Shown piece by piece: positions 34,833-44,080 of a stretch of 45,781 nt of DNA. Below the pieces are notes generated by a model, which was given only the letters and a program-made list of their open reading frames with translations, was not told the origin of the DNA and did no database searches. How positions within the stretch are numbered: position 1 is the stretch's first letter; each line of letters begins with the position of its first letter. This stretch comes from JBKEHD01 sp046710445 (GTDB lineage Bacteria; Pseudomonadota; Alphaproteobacteria; Rickettsiales; Midichloriaceae), in assembly GCA_046710445.1 (NCBI GenBank), contig JBKEHD010000005.1, positions 1 through 45,781 of the forward strand, written 5' to 3'. The translations under genes were made by a program, and so were the position numbers.

Positions 34833-35819
34833 ATGTACGATATTTTAGAGCATATTTTACCTATAATACTAAAGATATTGATGCTCTTAATCCCGCTTTT
34901 GATATCTGTTGCATATCTTACATTAGCAGAAAGAAAAATAATAGGTTGGATGCAATTGAGAAAAGGACCTAATAGAACCGGTTTCTTAGGGCTTTTACAA
35001 CCAATTGCAGATGCACTTAAATTATTATTTAAAGAACCATTAATACCAAAAGGATCTGATAAAATACTATTTATATTAGCACCTATAATCACTTTTTCAT
35101 TAGCTATGGTAGGATGGGCTGTAATTCCTATAGATACTTTTGTAATAGCCGACCTAAATATAGGCGTAATGTATTTATTGGCAATCTCTTCTTTAGGAGT
35201 ATACGGGGTTATAATTGCAGGATGGGCAAGTAATTCAAAATATGCTTTCTTAGGTGCCATAAGATCTGCAGCACAAATGATTTCTTATGAACTTGTAATA
35301 GGTCTTTGTATAGTATGTGTACTTCTTGTTTCAGGATCATTAAATTTAATAGACATAGTGAAGGCGCAAGAAAATATGCCATTACACTTAGAATTTTTAT
35401 TATTTCCAATATTTGTAATATTTTTTATCTCCATTTTAGCAGAAACTAATAGACATCCATTCGATTTGCCTGAAGCAGAATCAGAGCTTGTTGCAGGATA
35501 TAATGTTGAATATTCATCAATGGGTTTTGCTTTGTTCTTCCTTGGAGAATACGCAAATATTATATTAATGAGTTCATTTATTGTTTTATTATTTATGGGT
35601 GGATGGCTTCCCCCTTTTAATATCCAATTTTTACAATTTTTCCCTGGAGTTATTTGGTTTATTTTAAAAATACTATTCTGCTTATTTATATTTATATGGG
35701 TTAGAGCATCTTTACCTAGATTTAGATATGACCAATTAATGAGATTAGGCTGGAAAGTATTTTTACCCTTCACCCTAGCATGGACCATTTTGATTGCCGC
35801 TATAATAGTATATTCATAA
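34833..35819 (+). CDS. nuoH: NADH-quinone oxidoreductase subunit H
   Basis: Membrane subunit of respiratory complex I that forms much of the quinone chamber. The 328-residue protein has about eight membrane helices. Signature stretches are RKGPNRTGFLGLLQPIADALKLL, here split over the first loop, and ETNRHPFDLPEAESELVAG with its conserved acidic loop, then YSSMGFALFFLGEY. nuoG follows eight bases later. In most bacteria nuoG precedes nuoH, so the order is reversed. Confidence 0.97.
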   Translation: MYDILEHILPIILKILMLLIPLLISVAYLTLAERKIIGWMQLRKGPNRTGFLGLLQPIADALKLLFKEPLIPKGSDKILFILAPIITFSLAMVGWAVIPIDTFVIADLNIGVMYLLAISSLGVYGVIIAGWASNSKYAFLGAIRSAAQMISYELVIGLCIVCVLLVSGSLNLIDIVKAQENMPLHLEFLLFPIFVIFFISILAETNRHPFDLPEAESELVAGYNVEYSSMGFALFFLGEYANIILMSSFIVLLFMGGWLPPFNIQFLQFFPGVIWFILKILFCLFIFIWVRASLPRFRYDQLMRLGWKVFLPFTLAWTILIAAIIVYS

Positions 35820-35827
35820 AATTTAAA

Positions 35828-37861
35828 ATGCCAAAATTAAAGATAAATAACGTAGAAGTAGAAGTTCCAGAAGGTTACACTTTAATACAAGCTTGTGAAA
35901 TAATAGGAATAGAAATTCCTAGATTTTGTTATCATGAAAAATTAAAAATAGCTGGAAATTGCAGGATGTGTCTTGTAGAAATGGAAAAAGCTCCAAAACC
36001 AGTCGCAAGTTGTGCACAAGTTGTTATGGAAGGAATGTCTATACACACCAATACACCGCTTGTAAAAAAAGCAAGAGAAGGTGTGATGGAATTTTTATTA
36101 GCAAATCATCCATTAGATTGCCCTATCTGCGATCAAGGAGGAGAATGTGATTTACAAGATCAATCCGTAAAATATGGAAAAGGATTTAGTAGATACAAAG
36201 AAGACAAAAGAGCTGTTCTAGACAAAGATTTTGGCCCATTGATCAAAACACATATGACAAGGTGTATACATTGCACTAGATGCGTAAGATTTGTAGAAGA
36301 TATCGCTGGAACACATGAATTAGGAGGGATTGGTAGAGGCGAAGACGTAGAGATAACTAATTACATAGATGGCGCTATAAAATCTGAACTATCTGGAAAT
36401 ATAATAGATTTATGCCCTGTTGGAGCACTTACATCAAAACCATATGAATTTAAAGCAAGAAGTTGGGAGTTAAAAAAAATACCATCAGTTGATATTATGG
36501 ATGCTGTTGGATCAAATATTATAATAAACACCAGAGGAAATGAAGTAATGAGAATTTTACCTCATTTAAATAATGATATTAATGAGGAATGGATATCTGA
36601 CAAAAGTAGATTTTTTTATGATGGGTTAAAGTATCAAAGATTAGATACTCCTATGCTTAGAGATAAAAATAAATTATTAGATTCAAATTGGGATGAAGTA
36701 TTAAATGTACTATCACAAAAAATAAAAAATACTGATGGAAAAAAAATAGGAGCTATAGCTGGAGATTTAACAGATGTTGAAACAATGTTTGCAGTTAAAA
36801 CCCTTTTACAATCCTTGGGGAGCGACAATTTTGATTGTAGACAAAATAAAAGCACACTTAGTAGTAACAAAGATAGATCAGAATACATTTTCAATACCAC
36901 CATTAGAGGGATAGAAAAAGCTGACCATTGCTTATTAATTGGATGTAACCCAAGATATGACGCAACAATGGTGAATGCTAGAATCAGAAAATCGTATCTA
37001 AATAATGATTTGAAAGTTGCCTTGATAGGAAATCAAGATGAGTTAACTTACCCATATAAATACCTAGGAAATAGTCCATGGATATTATCCCAGATAGCAG
37101 ATGGAGACCACCCTATTTGCAATCAATTGAAAAAAGCTAAATCTCCAATGTTGATTTTAGGAGAATCTCTCACTACAAGAGATGATTATGATGCAATTGA
37201 TTATTATTGCAAAAAGCTCCTTAAGAAATACAATTACTTATCAGAAGATTGGAATGGTTTTAATATTTTACATACATCTGCATCTAGAGTTGGGGGATTA
37301 GACATAGGTTTTTCACCAAATAATGACAGTATGAATACCGATAAAATATTACAAAATTGTGAAATAATATTTATTTTAGGTGCGGATGAAATAGATATAG
37401 ATAGAATAAATAAAAATGCATTTATTGTATATATAGGCCATCATGGTGATAAGGTAGCAGAAATTGCTAATATAATCCTTCCTGCTGCTGCATTCACGGA
37501 AAAAGCGTCTACTTTTGTTAATTTAGAAGGCAGAGTCCAACATACTTCTGCTGCTACAAAACCATTAGGAGAAGCAAAGATAGATTGGCAAATTATATTA
37601 GATTTAGCAAATTTATTAAATATTAATTTACCATTTAAAAATCTTACAGATATAAGAATGAAAATGGCTAAATTTAACAGCGTATTTTCCCAATCTACTT
37701 TGATAAATGAAAAAAATAACTTAGATACCAATTTAAAAAAGAAATCTTTTTCTTCTGACACATTGTATGCTAGCAATAATAATAATTACTATTTAACTAA
37801 CTCTATATGTAGAAATTCTAGAACTATGCAACAATGTTCTAAATTGATCAAAAAGAATTAA
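35828..37861 (+). CDS. nuoG: NADH-quinone oxidoreductase subunit G
   Basis: Peripheral-arm subunit of complex I that carries iron-sulfur clusters. A 2Fe-2S ferredoxin domain has C34, C45, C48 and C62. The His-Cys3 cluster uses H94, C98, C101 and C107. A 4Fe-4S set is in RCIHCTRCVRF plus a later IIDLCPVGAL. The remainder is a degenerate molybdopterin-oxidoreductase domain. The 677-residue length is normal for alphaproteobacteria. The ATG at 35828 is the true start; the frame is also open further upstream inside nuoH. Its TAA overlaps the bioC ATG by one base. Confidence 0.97.
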   Translation: MPKLKINNVEVEVPEGYTLIQACEIIGIEIPRFCYHEKLKIAGNCRMCLVEMEKAPKPVASCAQVVMEGMSIHTNTPLVKKAREGVMEFLLANHPLDCPICDQGGECDLQDQSVKYGKGFSRYKEDKRAVLDKDFGPLIKTHMTRCIHCTRCVRFVEDIAGTHELGGIGRGEDVEITNYIDGAIKSELSGNIIDLCPVGALTSKPYEFKARSWELKKIPSVDIMDAVGSNIIINTRGNEVMRILPHLNNDINEEWISDKSRFFYDGLKYQRLDTPMLRDKNKLLDSNWDEVLNVLSQKIKNTDGKKIGAIAGDLTDVETMFAVKTLLQSLGSDNFDCRQNKSTLSSNKDRSEYIFNTTIRGIEKADHCLLIGCNPRYDATMVNARIRKSYLNNDLKVALIGNQDELTYPYKYLGNSPWILSQIADGDHPICNQLKKAKSPMLILGESLTTRDDYDAIDYYCKKLLKKYNYLSEDWNGFNILHTSASRVGGLDIGFSPNNDSMNTDKILQNCEIIFILGADEIDIDRINKNAFIVYIGHHGDKVAEIANIILPAAAFTEKASTFVNLEGRVQHTSAATKPLGEAKIDWQIILDLANLLNINLPFKNLTDIRMKMAKFNSVFSQSTLINEKNNLDTNLKKKSFSSDTLYASNNNNYYLTNSICRNSRTMQQCSKLIKKN

Positions 37862-38598
37862 TGAAAGAATTGATTAAAAAAAGATTTAACTCTGCTAGCG
37901 ATTCTTATGATAAAGTTGCTCAAGTACAAAAAGAAAGTGCAAAATTATTAGTACATTATTTACTTCAAAATTTTCCATTTTTTTTTCCCAAAAATATTTT
38001 AGATTTAGGTAGTGGTACTGGATATGTTGTGGAATCATTATTAGACCATTATCCAAATTCACATTATACAATAAATGATTTTTCCGAAAAAATGCTTAAA
38101 AAAGCAAAGGAGAAATTTATTGATTATAAAGATTTTACATTTTTTGAAGGTGATATGGAATCAGTAATATTTAAAAATCACGATTTAATAATAAGTAATT
38201 TAGCATTTCAATGGTTAGATAATTTTGAAAACTGTATTAGAAAATTTCATTCACAATCAAAGATAATTGCCTTTTCTTGTTTGTTAGAAGATACATTTAA
38301 AGAATGGGCAGATTTTTTCATAGCCAACAACTTATCATCACCTATCAAAACATATCCCAATTTAGAGGAATTGAAGGTGCTATTAAACAAAATTACATCA
38401 AGAAATTATAAAATTTACTCAAAAAAATTCACACATAGCTTCACAGATACTAAAAGTTTTTTTTCTTATCTTAAACGATTGGGGGCTTCAGTTGGATGTA
38501 ATGATTACAAAATTTCCGAGATTAAAAAAGTATTAAATGAAGAAAATTTTACTTTTGATGTAACATATTCTATCGCTTTTGCAATTTTATCTAAATAA
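37861..38598 (+). CDS. bioC: Malonyl-ACP O-methyltransferase
   Basis: SAM-dependent methyltransferase that masks malonyl-ACP so fatty-acid enzymes can build pimelate for biotin. The 245-residue protein opens with the BioC-like KKRFNSASDSYDKVAQVQ. SAM motif I is ILDLGSGTGYV (D48 to G54). IISNLAFQWLDN is the typical post-motif III, and LKRLGASVGCND matches the C-terminal family segment. It begins on the last base of the nuoG stop (TAATG). bioD follows after two bases. Confidence 0.88.
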   Translation: MKELIKKRFNSASDSYDKVAQVQKESAKLLVHYLLQNFPFFFPKNILDLGSGTGYVVESLLDHYPNSHYTINDFSEKMLKKAKEKFIDYKDFTFFEGDMESVIFKNHDLIISNLAFQWLDNFENCIRKFHSQSKIIAFSCLLEDTFKEWADFFIANNLSSPIKTYPNLEELKVLLNKITSRNYKIYSKKFTHSFTDTKSFFSYLKRLGASVGCNDYKISEIKKVLNEENFTFDVTYSIAFAILSK

Positions 38599-38600
38599 TT

Positions 38601-39218
38601 ATGCAAATTTTTATCACAGGTACAGATACAAATATTGGTAAAACCATAGTCTCAAGTTGGATATGTTTACACACAAAATATGAATATTTTAAACCAATCC
38701 AAACTGGAAATATCGAAGAAACAGATACTGAAATAGTTCAAAAATTATCTGGTGTAAAAGTTCATAAAGAATCTTATACTTACAAAGCTCCCTTATCACC
38801 ACATATTGCTTCTAATTTAGAAAAAGAAGAAATAGATATAGAAAAAATCAAATTACCAACATCAAAAAATTTAATTATAGAAGGAGCTGGAGGTGTTTTT
38901 GTACCAATAAATAAAAACCAAATGATGATTGATTTAATATCACATTTCAATATCCCTGCAATTATAGTATCTAGCTCTAAATTAGGCACCATAAATCATA
39001 CATTATTAACTTTATCTGCATTACGTAATAAGAATATAAAGATGCTAGGAGTTATCTTAAATGGCCCACAGAACAAAGAAAATGAAAATGCCATAACAAA
39101 CTTTGGAAAAATTGATATTATAGCCTCATTACCACCTTTAAATAAGATAAATACCAATTTTTTACAAAACATACATTTACCTCATAAGCTAAACGAGATT
39201 TTAACTATTAATAATTGA
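38601..39218 (+). CDS. bioD: Dethiobiotin synthetase
   Basis: ATP-dependent carboxylation of diaminopelargonate to dethiobiotin. The 205-residue protein starts MQIFITGTDTNIGKT, its P-loop, and has KPIQTG and LIIEGAGGVFVPI motifs, all family hallmarks. bioA, bioB and bioF are not in this window. The pair bioC-bioD is attached to complex I genes, so biotin genes are scattered as in several Rickettsiales. Confidence 0.95.
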   Translation: MQIFITGTDTNIGKTIVSSWICLHTKYEYFKPIQTGNIEETDTEIVQKLSGVKVHKESYTYKAPLSPHIASNLEKEEIDIEKIKLPTSKNLIIEGAGGVFVPINKNQMMIDLISHFNIPAIIVSSSKLGTINHTLLTLSALRNKNIKMLGVILNGPQNKENENAITNFGKIDIIASLPPLNKINTNFLQNIHLPHKLNEILTINN

Positions 39219-39258
39219 TCCACAAATTATAGTTATTGTACAGAGCGTGTCCTTTATA

Positions 39259-41859
39259 TTAATGTGAAATAGTGTTACTAACATTAGTTCTTTGCTCATT
39301 AATTGCACTAACATGTGTATTTTTTTCAGCACTTATCTCTTTCTTACCTTTAATATCTATTATTTTTTTTATATCCTTATCATCTATCTGAGTTTTTCCT
39401 TTTGATGAAAACACAGCGTCAGTAATTTTTCCATCTTTAAATTCAATGATGTCAAAAGCGTCTATTATATTTCCTTTTTCATTAACTCTTGGAACGCTAA
39501 TACAACAAGTACCTTTTTTCTCTACAATTTCATCTAAATTAAAACTTAATTTTTTATCTTTTGAAGTAATCTTTAAATATAAATCTGAGGTTAATTCAAA
39601 TGATTCTACATTATCCTTTGTCTCAGACTTTAATGGATTTTTTAGTATTTCTTTATTGACTTCCTTTGCAAGATCTTCTCTTTCTTCTATATAGTTCTTG
39701 TGAACGCTTTTAGAAAACGATTGTGGAAAATTATGTTCTCTCAAAGCATATGCCAATTTATTATTTAAATGGATGCTTTTATCTTCAATGGAATCAAGCG
39801 TTTTATTGATTTCTCGCTCCATAACTTTTCTATATAAAGTTGGTGGTGAAATAGAATATTCTTTATTGATATTTTCTTCTTTTTCAACATCCGTTCCAAT
39901 AGTTTTATTGGTTTCAGTTAAATTTATTTGATCAGTTTGAATATCCTTATTATCGTCATTAATAGTTTCTGTCCCTACACTTTTAGATTTTTTATCGCTT
40001 GTATTATAATATTCGTATCCTTTTTCAGTATCGTTTACATCTGTTGTTTGCGTCTGTTTATCATTTTTCTTATTAGGTTCATAATATTCATAATCTTTAC
40101 CCGACCCTGTACCAGTACTTTTATTAAGAGATTCAGTATTAATATTTCTATCTGTATTATTTTTGTTATTCTCAGTATTATTCCCTAATTCTATTTGATT
40201 ACGCGTTACCTGCTTTTTTTCCAATTTAACGTTCTTCTCTCTTTCTTGATCTAATTGATCTTTCAAAACACTTAAACTCTCTTCTAACAACCCTATCTTT
40301 TCATCCTTAGATACTTCATTAAATATATCTGCAGTAAGATCTTCTGATATTTTATCAATGTTAGGTTTTTCTATATTCTGTACATTATTCAAATATTCAA
40401 ATACCGGTGTATTTTTCTTCCTATCTAGCTTAGAATTTATCTGTTCACCAGTTTTTTCTTTGTAATTTTTAATTTGATTTTTCAATTCTTGTATTATTTT
40501 ATCTTTGTCTGATACTATATTTTCTTTCTCAAAATTCTCTTTTTTTAAATTCAATATATTTTTGTCTTTATCTACATTACCCCTTTCTAGAGCATCTATT
40601 TTTTCTTCATTTAATTGATTTTCAAATGGTTCAAAAAATTCACCTATATTAATTTGATCTAACTCCTTATCTTTTTTTATAGCCTCCTTAAGTTTGTCAA
40701 TCTGCTCTTCATATCCAGATTTCATTTCATCAAAATCCTTCTTAAGGACCGTTTCATCACCTACATTATTATCTGAATTATCCAAATTTATCTCTTCAAA
40801 ATCATCACCAAATTCAGAATCAGAATCAATATCATCACCTCCTTTATCAACACTACTCTTAAGCTCTTCTAGATTTCCTTCTAATTCTTGAAGCTTTAGA
40901 TTCAAATTCTCATTCTCTTTTTGAAGTTTTTGTAACTTTTCATCTTGATTATCATTTCTGCTTGCCTCTTGAAGCCTTTTGTTTTCCTCAGTTAATCCTT
41001 TGTTTTTCTCCAATAACTCAGAGTTATCTCTTCCTTTATATTCATTTGGCTCATGGGATTTTATTATTTGATTAAGCCTTTCTATTTCATTTTTCTGATT
41101 ATTTATCTCATATTCTTTTTCTGCATCATAATACTCTTTTGCCTCAATATTACTTTCTTCTAATTTATTTAATTCTCCTTGTTTCTCATCCACTTTGCTT
41201 TCTAATTGGACAAACTTATCCTCTAGATCCTTTACGTTCTTTTGTTGGTTTGTAATAGTGTTTTTTAAAACATCTTTTTGAGTTGTAAGCTCCTGTATAT
41301 CATTTGATAAATTTAATTTTTCTTGGGATTTAGATAGATCAGATTCTGTTCTATATAATTCATCTTGTTTATATTCTATATCTATAGACTTATTAACTAA
41401 CTGATCCTCTAATTCCACCCCCTTCTCTTTTTGATATTCTTCAGACCCTCTTCCTTCTTCCCGCTCTATTAATTTATTATAATTTTCTCTTATATCTATT
41501 AATTGGTCTGTAATCTCCGCTATTTTACCTAATTGAGTTTCTCCCTCCCCTAATCCATCAAAAAATCCACGACTTTGAAAAATATTCAAAAGCTGCTCTT
41601 GAAATTCATGTGCTTTATCAGAACTTTCAACTTGTTTGATCAATTCTTCTACTTTTTGAATAACTTCTTTGTTATCTTCACTAAAATTTATCGACCCTAA
41701 ATTTAAATTTCTTAGAGATTCAGCGAGATTGTTTTTATTAAATTGATTTGATTCTATAGCTGGTTCGTTATCACTATGTTTAGGCCCAAATTTATTATCA
41801 GCAATATCCTCATCATCAATGATATTGCTGTACCGATTATTCTCTTTACCAATCACCAT
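39259..41859 (-). CDS. Orphan 866-residue coiled-coil protein with tyrosine-containing repeats
   Basis: I recognise no family. Residues 1-60 are charged and disordered. About 60-330 are strong coiled coil (many Q, E, K and L heptads such as KLQKLQKENENLNLKLQELE). A very acidic patch follows at about 340-370, then further coiled coil to about 560. Residues of about 575-660 hold degenerate 25-residue repeats: two share Y-E-Y-Y (about 590 and 615), and a K-(S/Q/T)-x-(G/Q)-T core recurs four times. A compact C-terminal domain (about 670-840) ends with CCISVPRVNEKGNIIDAFDIIEF. There is no signal peptide or membrane helix. The leader TAGTGGGGT just before the ATG also precedes the GH64-like gene. 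A secreted structural or effector role is a guess. Confidence 0.75.
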   Translation of the reverse strand: MVIGKENNRYSNIIDDEDIADNKFGPKHSDNEPAIESNQFNKNNLAESLRNLNLGSINFSEDNKEVIQKVEELIKQVESSDKAHEFQEQLLNIFQSRGFFDGLGEGETQLGKIAEITDQLIDIRENYNKLIEREEGRGSEEYQKEKGVELEDQLVNKSIDIEYKQDELYRTESDLSKSQEKLNLSNDIQELTTQKDVLKNTITNQQKNVKDLEDKFVQLESKVDEKQGELNKLEESNIEAKEYYDAEKEYEINNQKNEIERLNQIIKSHEPNEYKGRDNSELLEKNKGLTEENKRLQEASRNDNQDEKLQKLQKENENLNLKLQELEGNLEELKSSVDKGGDDIDSDSEFGDDFEEINLDNSDNNVGDETVLKKDFDEMKSGYEEQIDKLKEAIKKDKELDQINIGEFFEPFENQLNEEKIDALERGNVDKDKNILNLKKENFEKENIVSDKDKIIQELKNQIKNYKEKTGEQINSKLDRKKNTPVFEYLNNVQNIEKPNIDKISEDLTADIFNEVSKDEKIGLLEESLSVLKDQLDQEREKNVKLEKKQVTRNQIELGNNTENNKNNTDRNINTESLNKSTGTGSGKDYEYYEPNKKNDKQTQTTDVNDTEKGYEYYNTSDKKSKSVGTETINDDNKDIQTDQINLTETNKTIGTDVEKEENINKEYSISPPTLYRKVMEREINKTLDSIEDKSIHLNNKLAYALREHNFPQSFSKSVHKNYIEEREDLAKEVNKEILKNPLKSETKDNVESFELTSDLYLKITSKDKKLSFNLDEIVEKKGTCCISVPRVNEKGNIIDAFDIIEFKDGKITDAVFSSKGKTQIDDKDIKKIIDIKGKKEISAEKNTHVSAINEQRTNVSNTISH

Positions 41860-41936
41860 TCCATAACCCCACTACAAGTTTAATGATATATAGTAAAATG
41901 ATTTTTTAAAATGTCTAGTGAAATTTATGAATTTTT

Positions 41937-41980
41937 AAGATATAGCCAAATATCTATATATAAAAACAAGGCTATATCTT
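41937..41980 (-). terminator. Hairpin after the lipoprotein gene
   Basis: AAGATATAGCC (41937-41947) pairs perfectly over 11 bp with GGCTATATCTT (41970-41980), with a 22-nt AT-rich loop. It lies 19 bases past the lipoprotein stop. The U-type tail is stronger on the plus strand (CTTTTTGG), where no gene needs ending, so strand choice rests on context. Confidence 0.5.
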
Positions 41981-41999
41981 TTTGGTAAAAACAAATTAT

Positions 42000-43211
42000 T
42001 TAGAATTTATTTTCAGCTTTTAAAACTTCGTGCATCCTACCTTTATTGTACTTATACACAGAGTATAACCTTTCATTTAATCCATTAGATTTTAATCTGA
42101 AAGCCCCAGTAATCCCCTGATACCCACTAGATCTTTCTAATTCTTGAAATTCCAATACTATTCCACCATCAGTTTTGTTAAGTATCGCCGCTATAAGCAT
42201 AGCAGAATCATAGGCAACAGCCGATAATCTAGAAGGTCTATATTTATAATTTTCTAAAAACCTATTATCAAAATCATAAATTTGAGTATGTGGTATATCA
42301 GAAATCCAAGCATCATTCGATAATATATTTTGCTCTATTGGATATTGGCTCCAATCACCTATACCAAGAAGCTTAAGATGCATATCTTTAGAACTATGAA
42401 CAAACTGCATTTGATTTAAAACTCTTAACAAATTATTTCCTGTCTCAGGTGCCAATAACGCAGGTTCACCAAAGCCAGGTAACCTATTGGATAAATCATC
42501 TTTTGCTGCGCTTTTAATATTGAATATTGCTTCACTCAATGTAAATCTCTTAACTGCAGTTACATTAGAAGCAGAGTACGCAGATACTTTTTTTATATGA
42601 TAATGATCTTTATATCTATTATTCAATAAAACTTTTTCTACCAATTCTCCATAAATGTCATTTGGAACTACTGAATATATATTGCTATAATTATTATCAC
42701 TAGCATATTTCACAACTTTTTTGATTTGCTGATAAGGAATGAAATCAAAAACATATAATCCAGATTTATTCATCAAAGAGATATCATTAGAATATGTTAT
42801 CATATTTAAATTCTTACTTCTTGCATACTTATATATTGTCTCTGCTTGCTCTTTAAAAATAGGACCTAAGATCAAATCCACATCTCCAAAATTAGTATCT
42901 GTTAAAACATCTGCAGGAATTGTTTTGTCACTTCCTATATCTATTGCTTTCAATGATATATTATCAGCTCTAAGTTCATATAATGCTAACTGCAACGCAT
43001 CCATTATATTTTTTCCTAAAAATTCATATTTTCCAGATAAAGGTACAACTACAGCTATTTTAACTTCTAGTGGATTTTTTGCAGAAAGTGCTATCAATTT
43101 TGGGTTGCTTTCATTTTTTTTATCATCAAAAAAACTATCTATGTCACCTTTTAGCGCGGTGCATGAAACAAAAACAAAAAGAAATAATGAACATAAAACT
43201 ATCTTTTTCAT
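42000..43211 (-). CDS. Periplasmic-binding-fold lipoprotein (LpoA/penicillin-binding protein activator-like)
   Basis: The 403-residue protein has a signal sequence ending FVFVSC, a lipobox-like site with C17 as the likely lipidated residue (F rather than L at -3 is slightly atypical). The mature part is a type 1 periplasmic-binding fold: KIAVVVPLSGKYEFLGKNIMDALQLALYE, DLILGPIFKEQ, and a C-terminal RLSAVAYDSAMLIAAIL. Alphaproteobacterial proteins of this type are annotated as penicillin-binding protein activators, by analogy with LpoA. No ABC-transporter genes are adjacent, which supports that over substrate import. It is divergent from ftsQ across 140 bp, another link to cell-wall work. Confidence 0.82.
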   Translation of the reverse strand: MKKIVLCSLFLFVFVSCTALKGDIDSFFDDKKNESNPKLIALSAKNPLEVKIAVVVPLSGKYEFLGKNIMDALQLALYELRADNISLKAIDIGSDKTIPADVLTDTNFGDVDLILGPIFKEQAETIYKYARSKNLNMITYSNDISLMNKSGLYVFDFIPYQQIKKVVKYASDNNYSNIYSVVPNDIYGELVEKVLLNNRYKDHYHIKKVSAYSASNVTAVKRFTLSEAIFNIKSAAKDDLSNRLPGFGEPALLAPETGNNLLRVLNQMQFVHSSKDMHLKLLGIGDWSQYPIEQNILSNDAWISDIPHTQIYDFDNRFLENYKYRPSRLSAVAYDSAMLIAAILNKTDGGIVLEFQELERSSGYQGITGAFRLKSNGLNERLYSVYKYNKGRMHEVLKAENKF

Positions 43212-43351
43212 CTATAAAGTAAAATAATTGTAATTCCTAGAATAGTATTACAAGAAAAAAAATATGTAAAGGTTGTTTTTATTAAAGAGATGGCTATTAA
43301 TATAAGTATCTAATTTAATAAATAAGATATTAGTTTTTTTTAAAATAAAAT

Positions 43352-44080
43352 ATGATACGTATAACCATACTAAAATATTCTTTGTTATTTATTTTTCTTT
43401 TTATAGGATTTTTCTTTATTCAAAAATCAAATGAAATCAGAAAAATAACTACTATCATCACTAATCTTGGGCAAAATCATACAATTTTACATGAAATACA
43501 GTTAAGAGGTAATAATTTTTTATCAAATTCAAAGATCTTAGATTTAATAAATATTAAAGAAGGGATGAAATTATACGATATATCTCCCTCAGATATAAGA
43601 AAAATACTATTATCACAAAAAGAAGTGAAGGATATAACGGTAAAATTAAATTATACTGGTATATTAGAGGTTGATATAACAGAGCGAAAGCCTTTTGCAA
43701 TACTATGGAATGATAACATACCAACTATCATTGATGAAGAAGGAAATACTATTCAAATAATATCAAATATCAAACCATACAATCACCTAATTATCATTTT
43801 TGGCAAAAACATTAGTAATAAGTTAAAAAAATTCCTTGATTTAATAAATAAAAACTCTATATATAAAAACATCATCAGCCTTCATCACATAAATGGAAGA
43901 AGATGGGATGTATATATGAAAAATAGTGTTATAATAAAATTTCCAGAAAATAATGTTGAGGCTGCTATGCAATTTTCCGATAAAATATTAAATTCCATAA
44001 ATTATAAAGAAAAAATTGCTATATTAGATCTCAGATTATATCCTAAGAGAGTTTTTTTAAGATTAAAAGAGCATACATGA
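43352..44080 (+). CDS. ftsQ: Cell division protein FtsQ
   Basis: Divisome protein bridging early and late components at the septum. The 242-residue protein has a short N-terminal anchor (about residues 8-24), a POTRA-like domain (IQLRGNNFLSNSKILDLI through VDITERKPFAIL) and the beta domain with IIDEEGNTI. It is divergent in sequence but its layout and position before ftsA are decisive. The stop overlaps the ftsA start by ATGA. ftsZ and the mur genes, often adjacent, are absent on this side. Confidence 0.9.
   Translation: MIRITILKYSLLFIFLFIGFFFIQKSNEIRKITTIITNLGQNHTILHEIQLRGNNFLSNSKILDLINIKEGMKLYDISPSDIRKILLSQKEVKDITVKLNYTGILEVDITERKPFAILWNDNIPTIIDEEGNTIQIISNIKPYNHLIIIFGKNISNKLKKFLDLINKNSIYKNIISLHHINGRRWDVYMKNSVIIKFPENNVEAAMQFSDKILNSINYKEKIAILDLRLYPKRVFLRLKEHT

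Noticed and set aside
34799..35260. A 153-codon minus-strand open frame inside nuoH (and similar antisense frames, for example 35285-35788)
   Set aside because: It lies opposite highly conserved nuoH sequence, shows no family features, and is explained by codon bias on the coding strand.
43280..43330. CtrA-type site upstream of ftsQ
   Set aside because: TTAA words are present, but their spacing is about 14 nt, not 7; expected by chance in AT-rich DNA.
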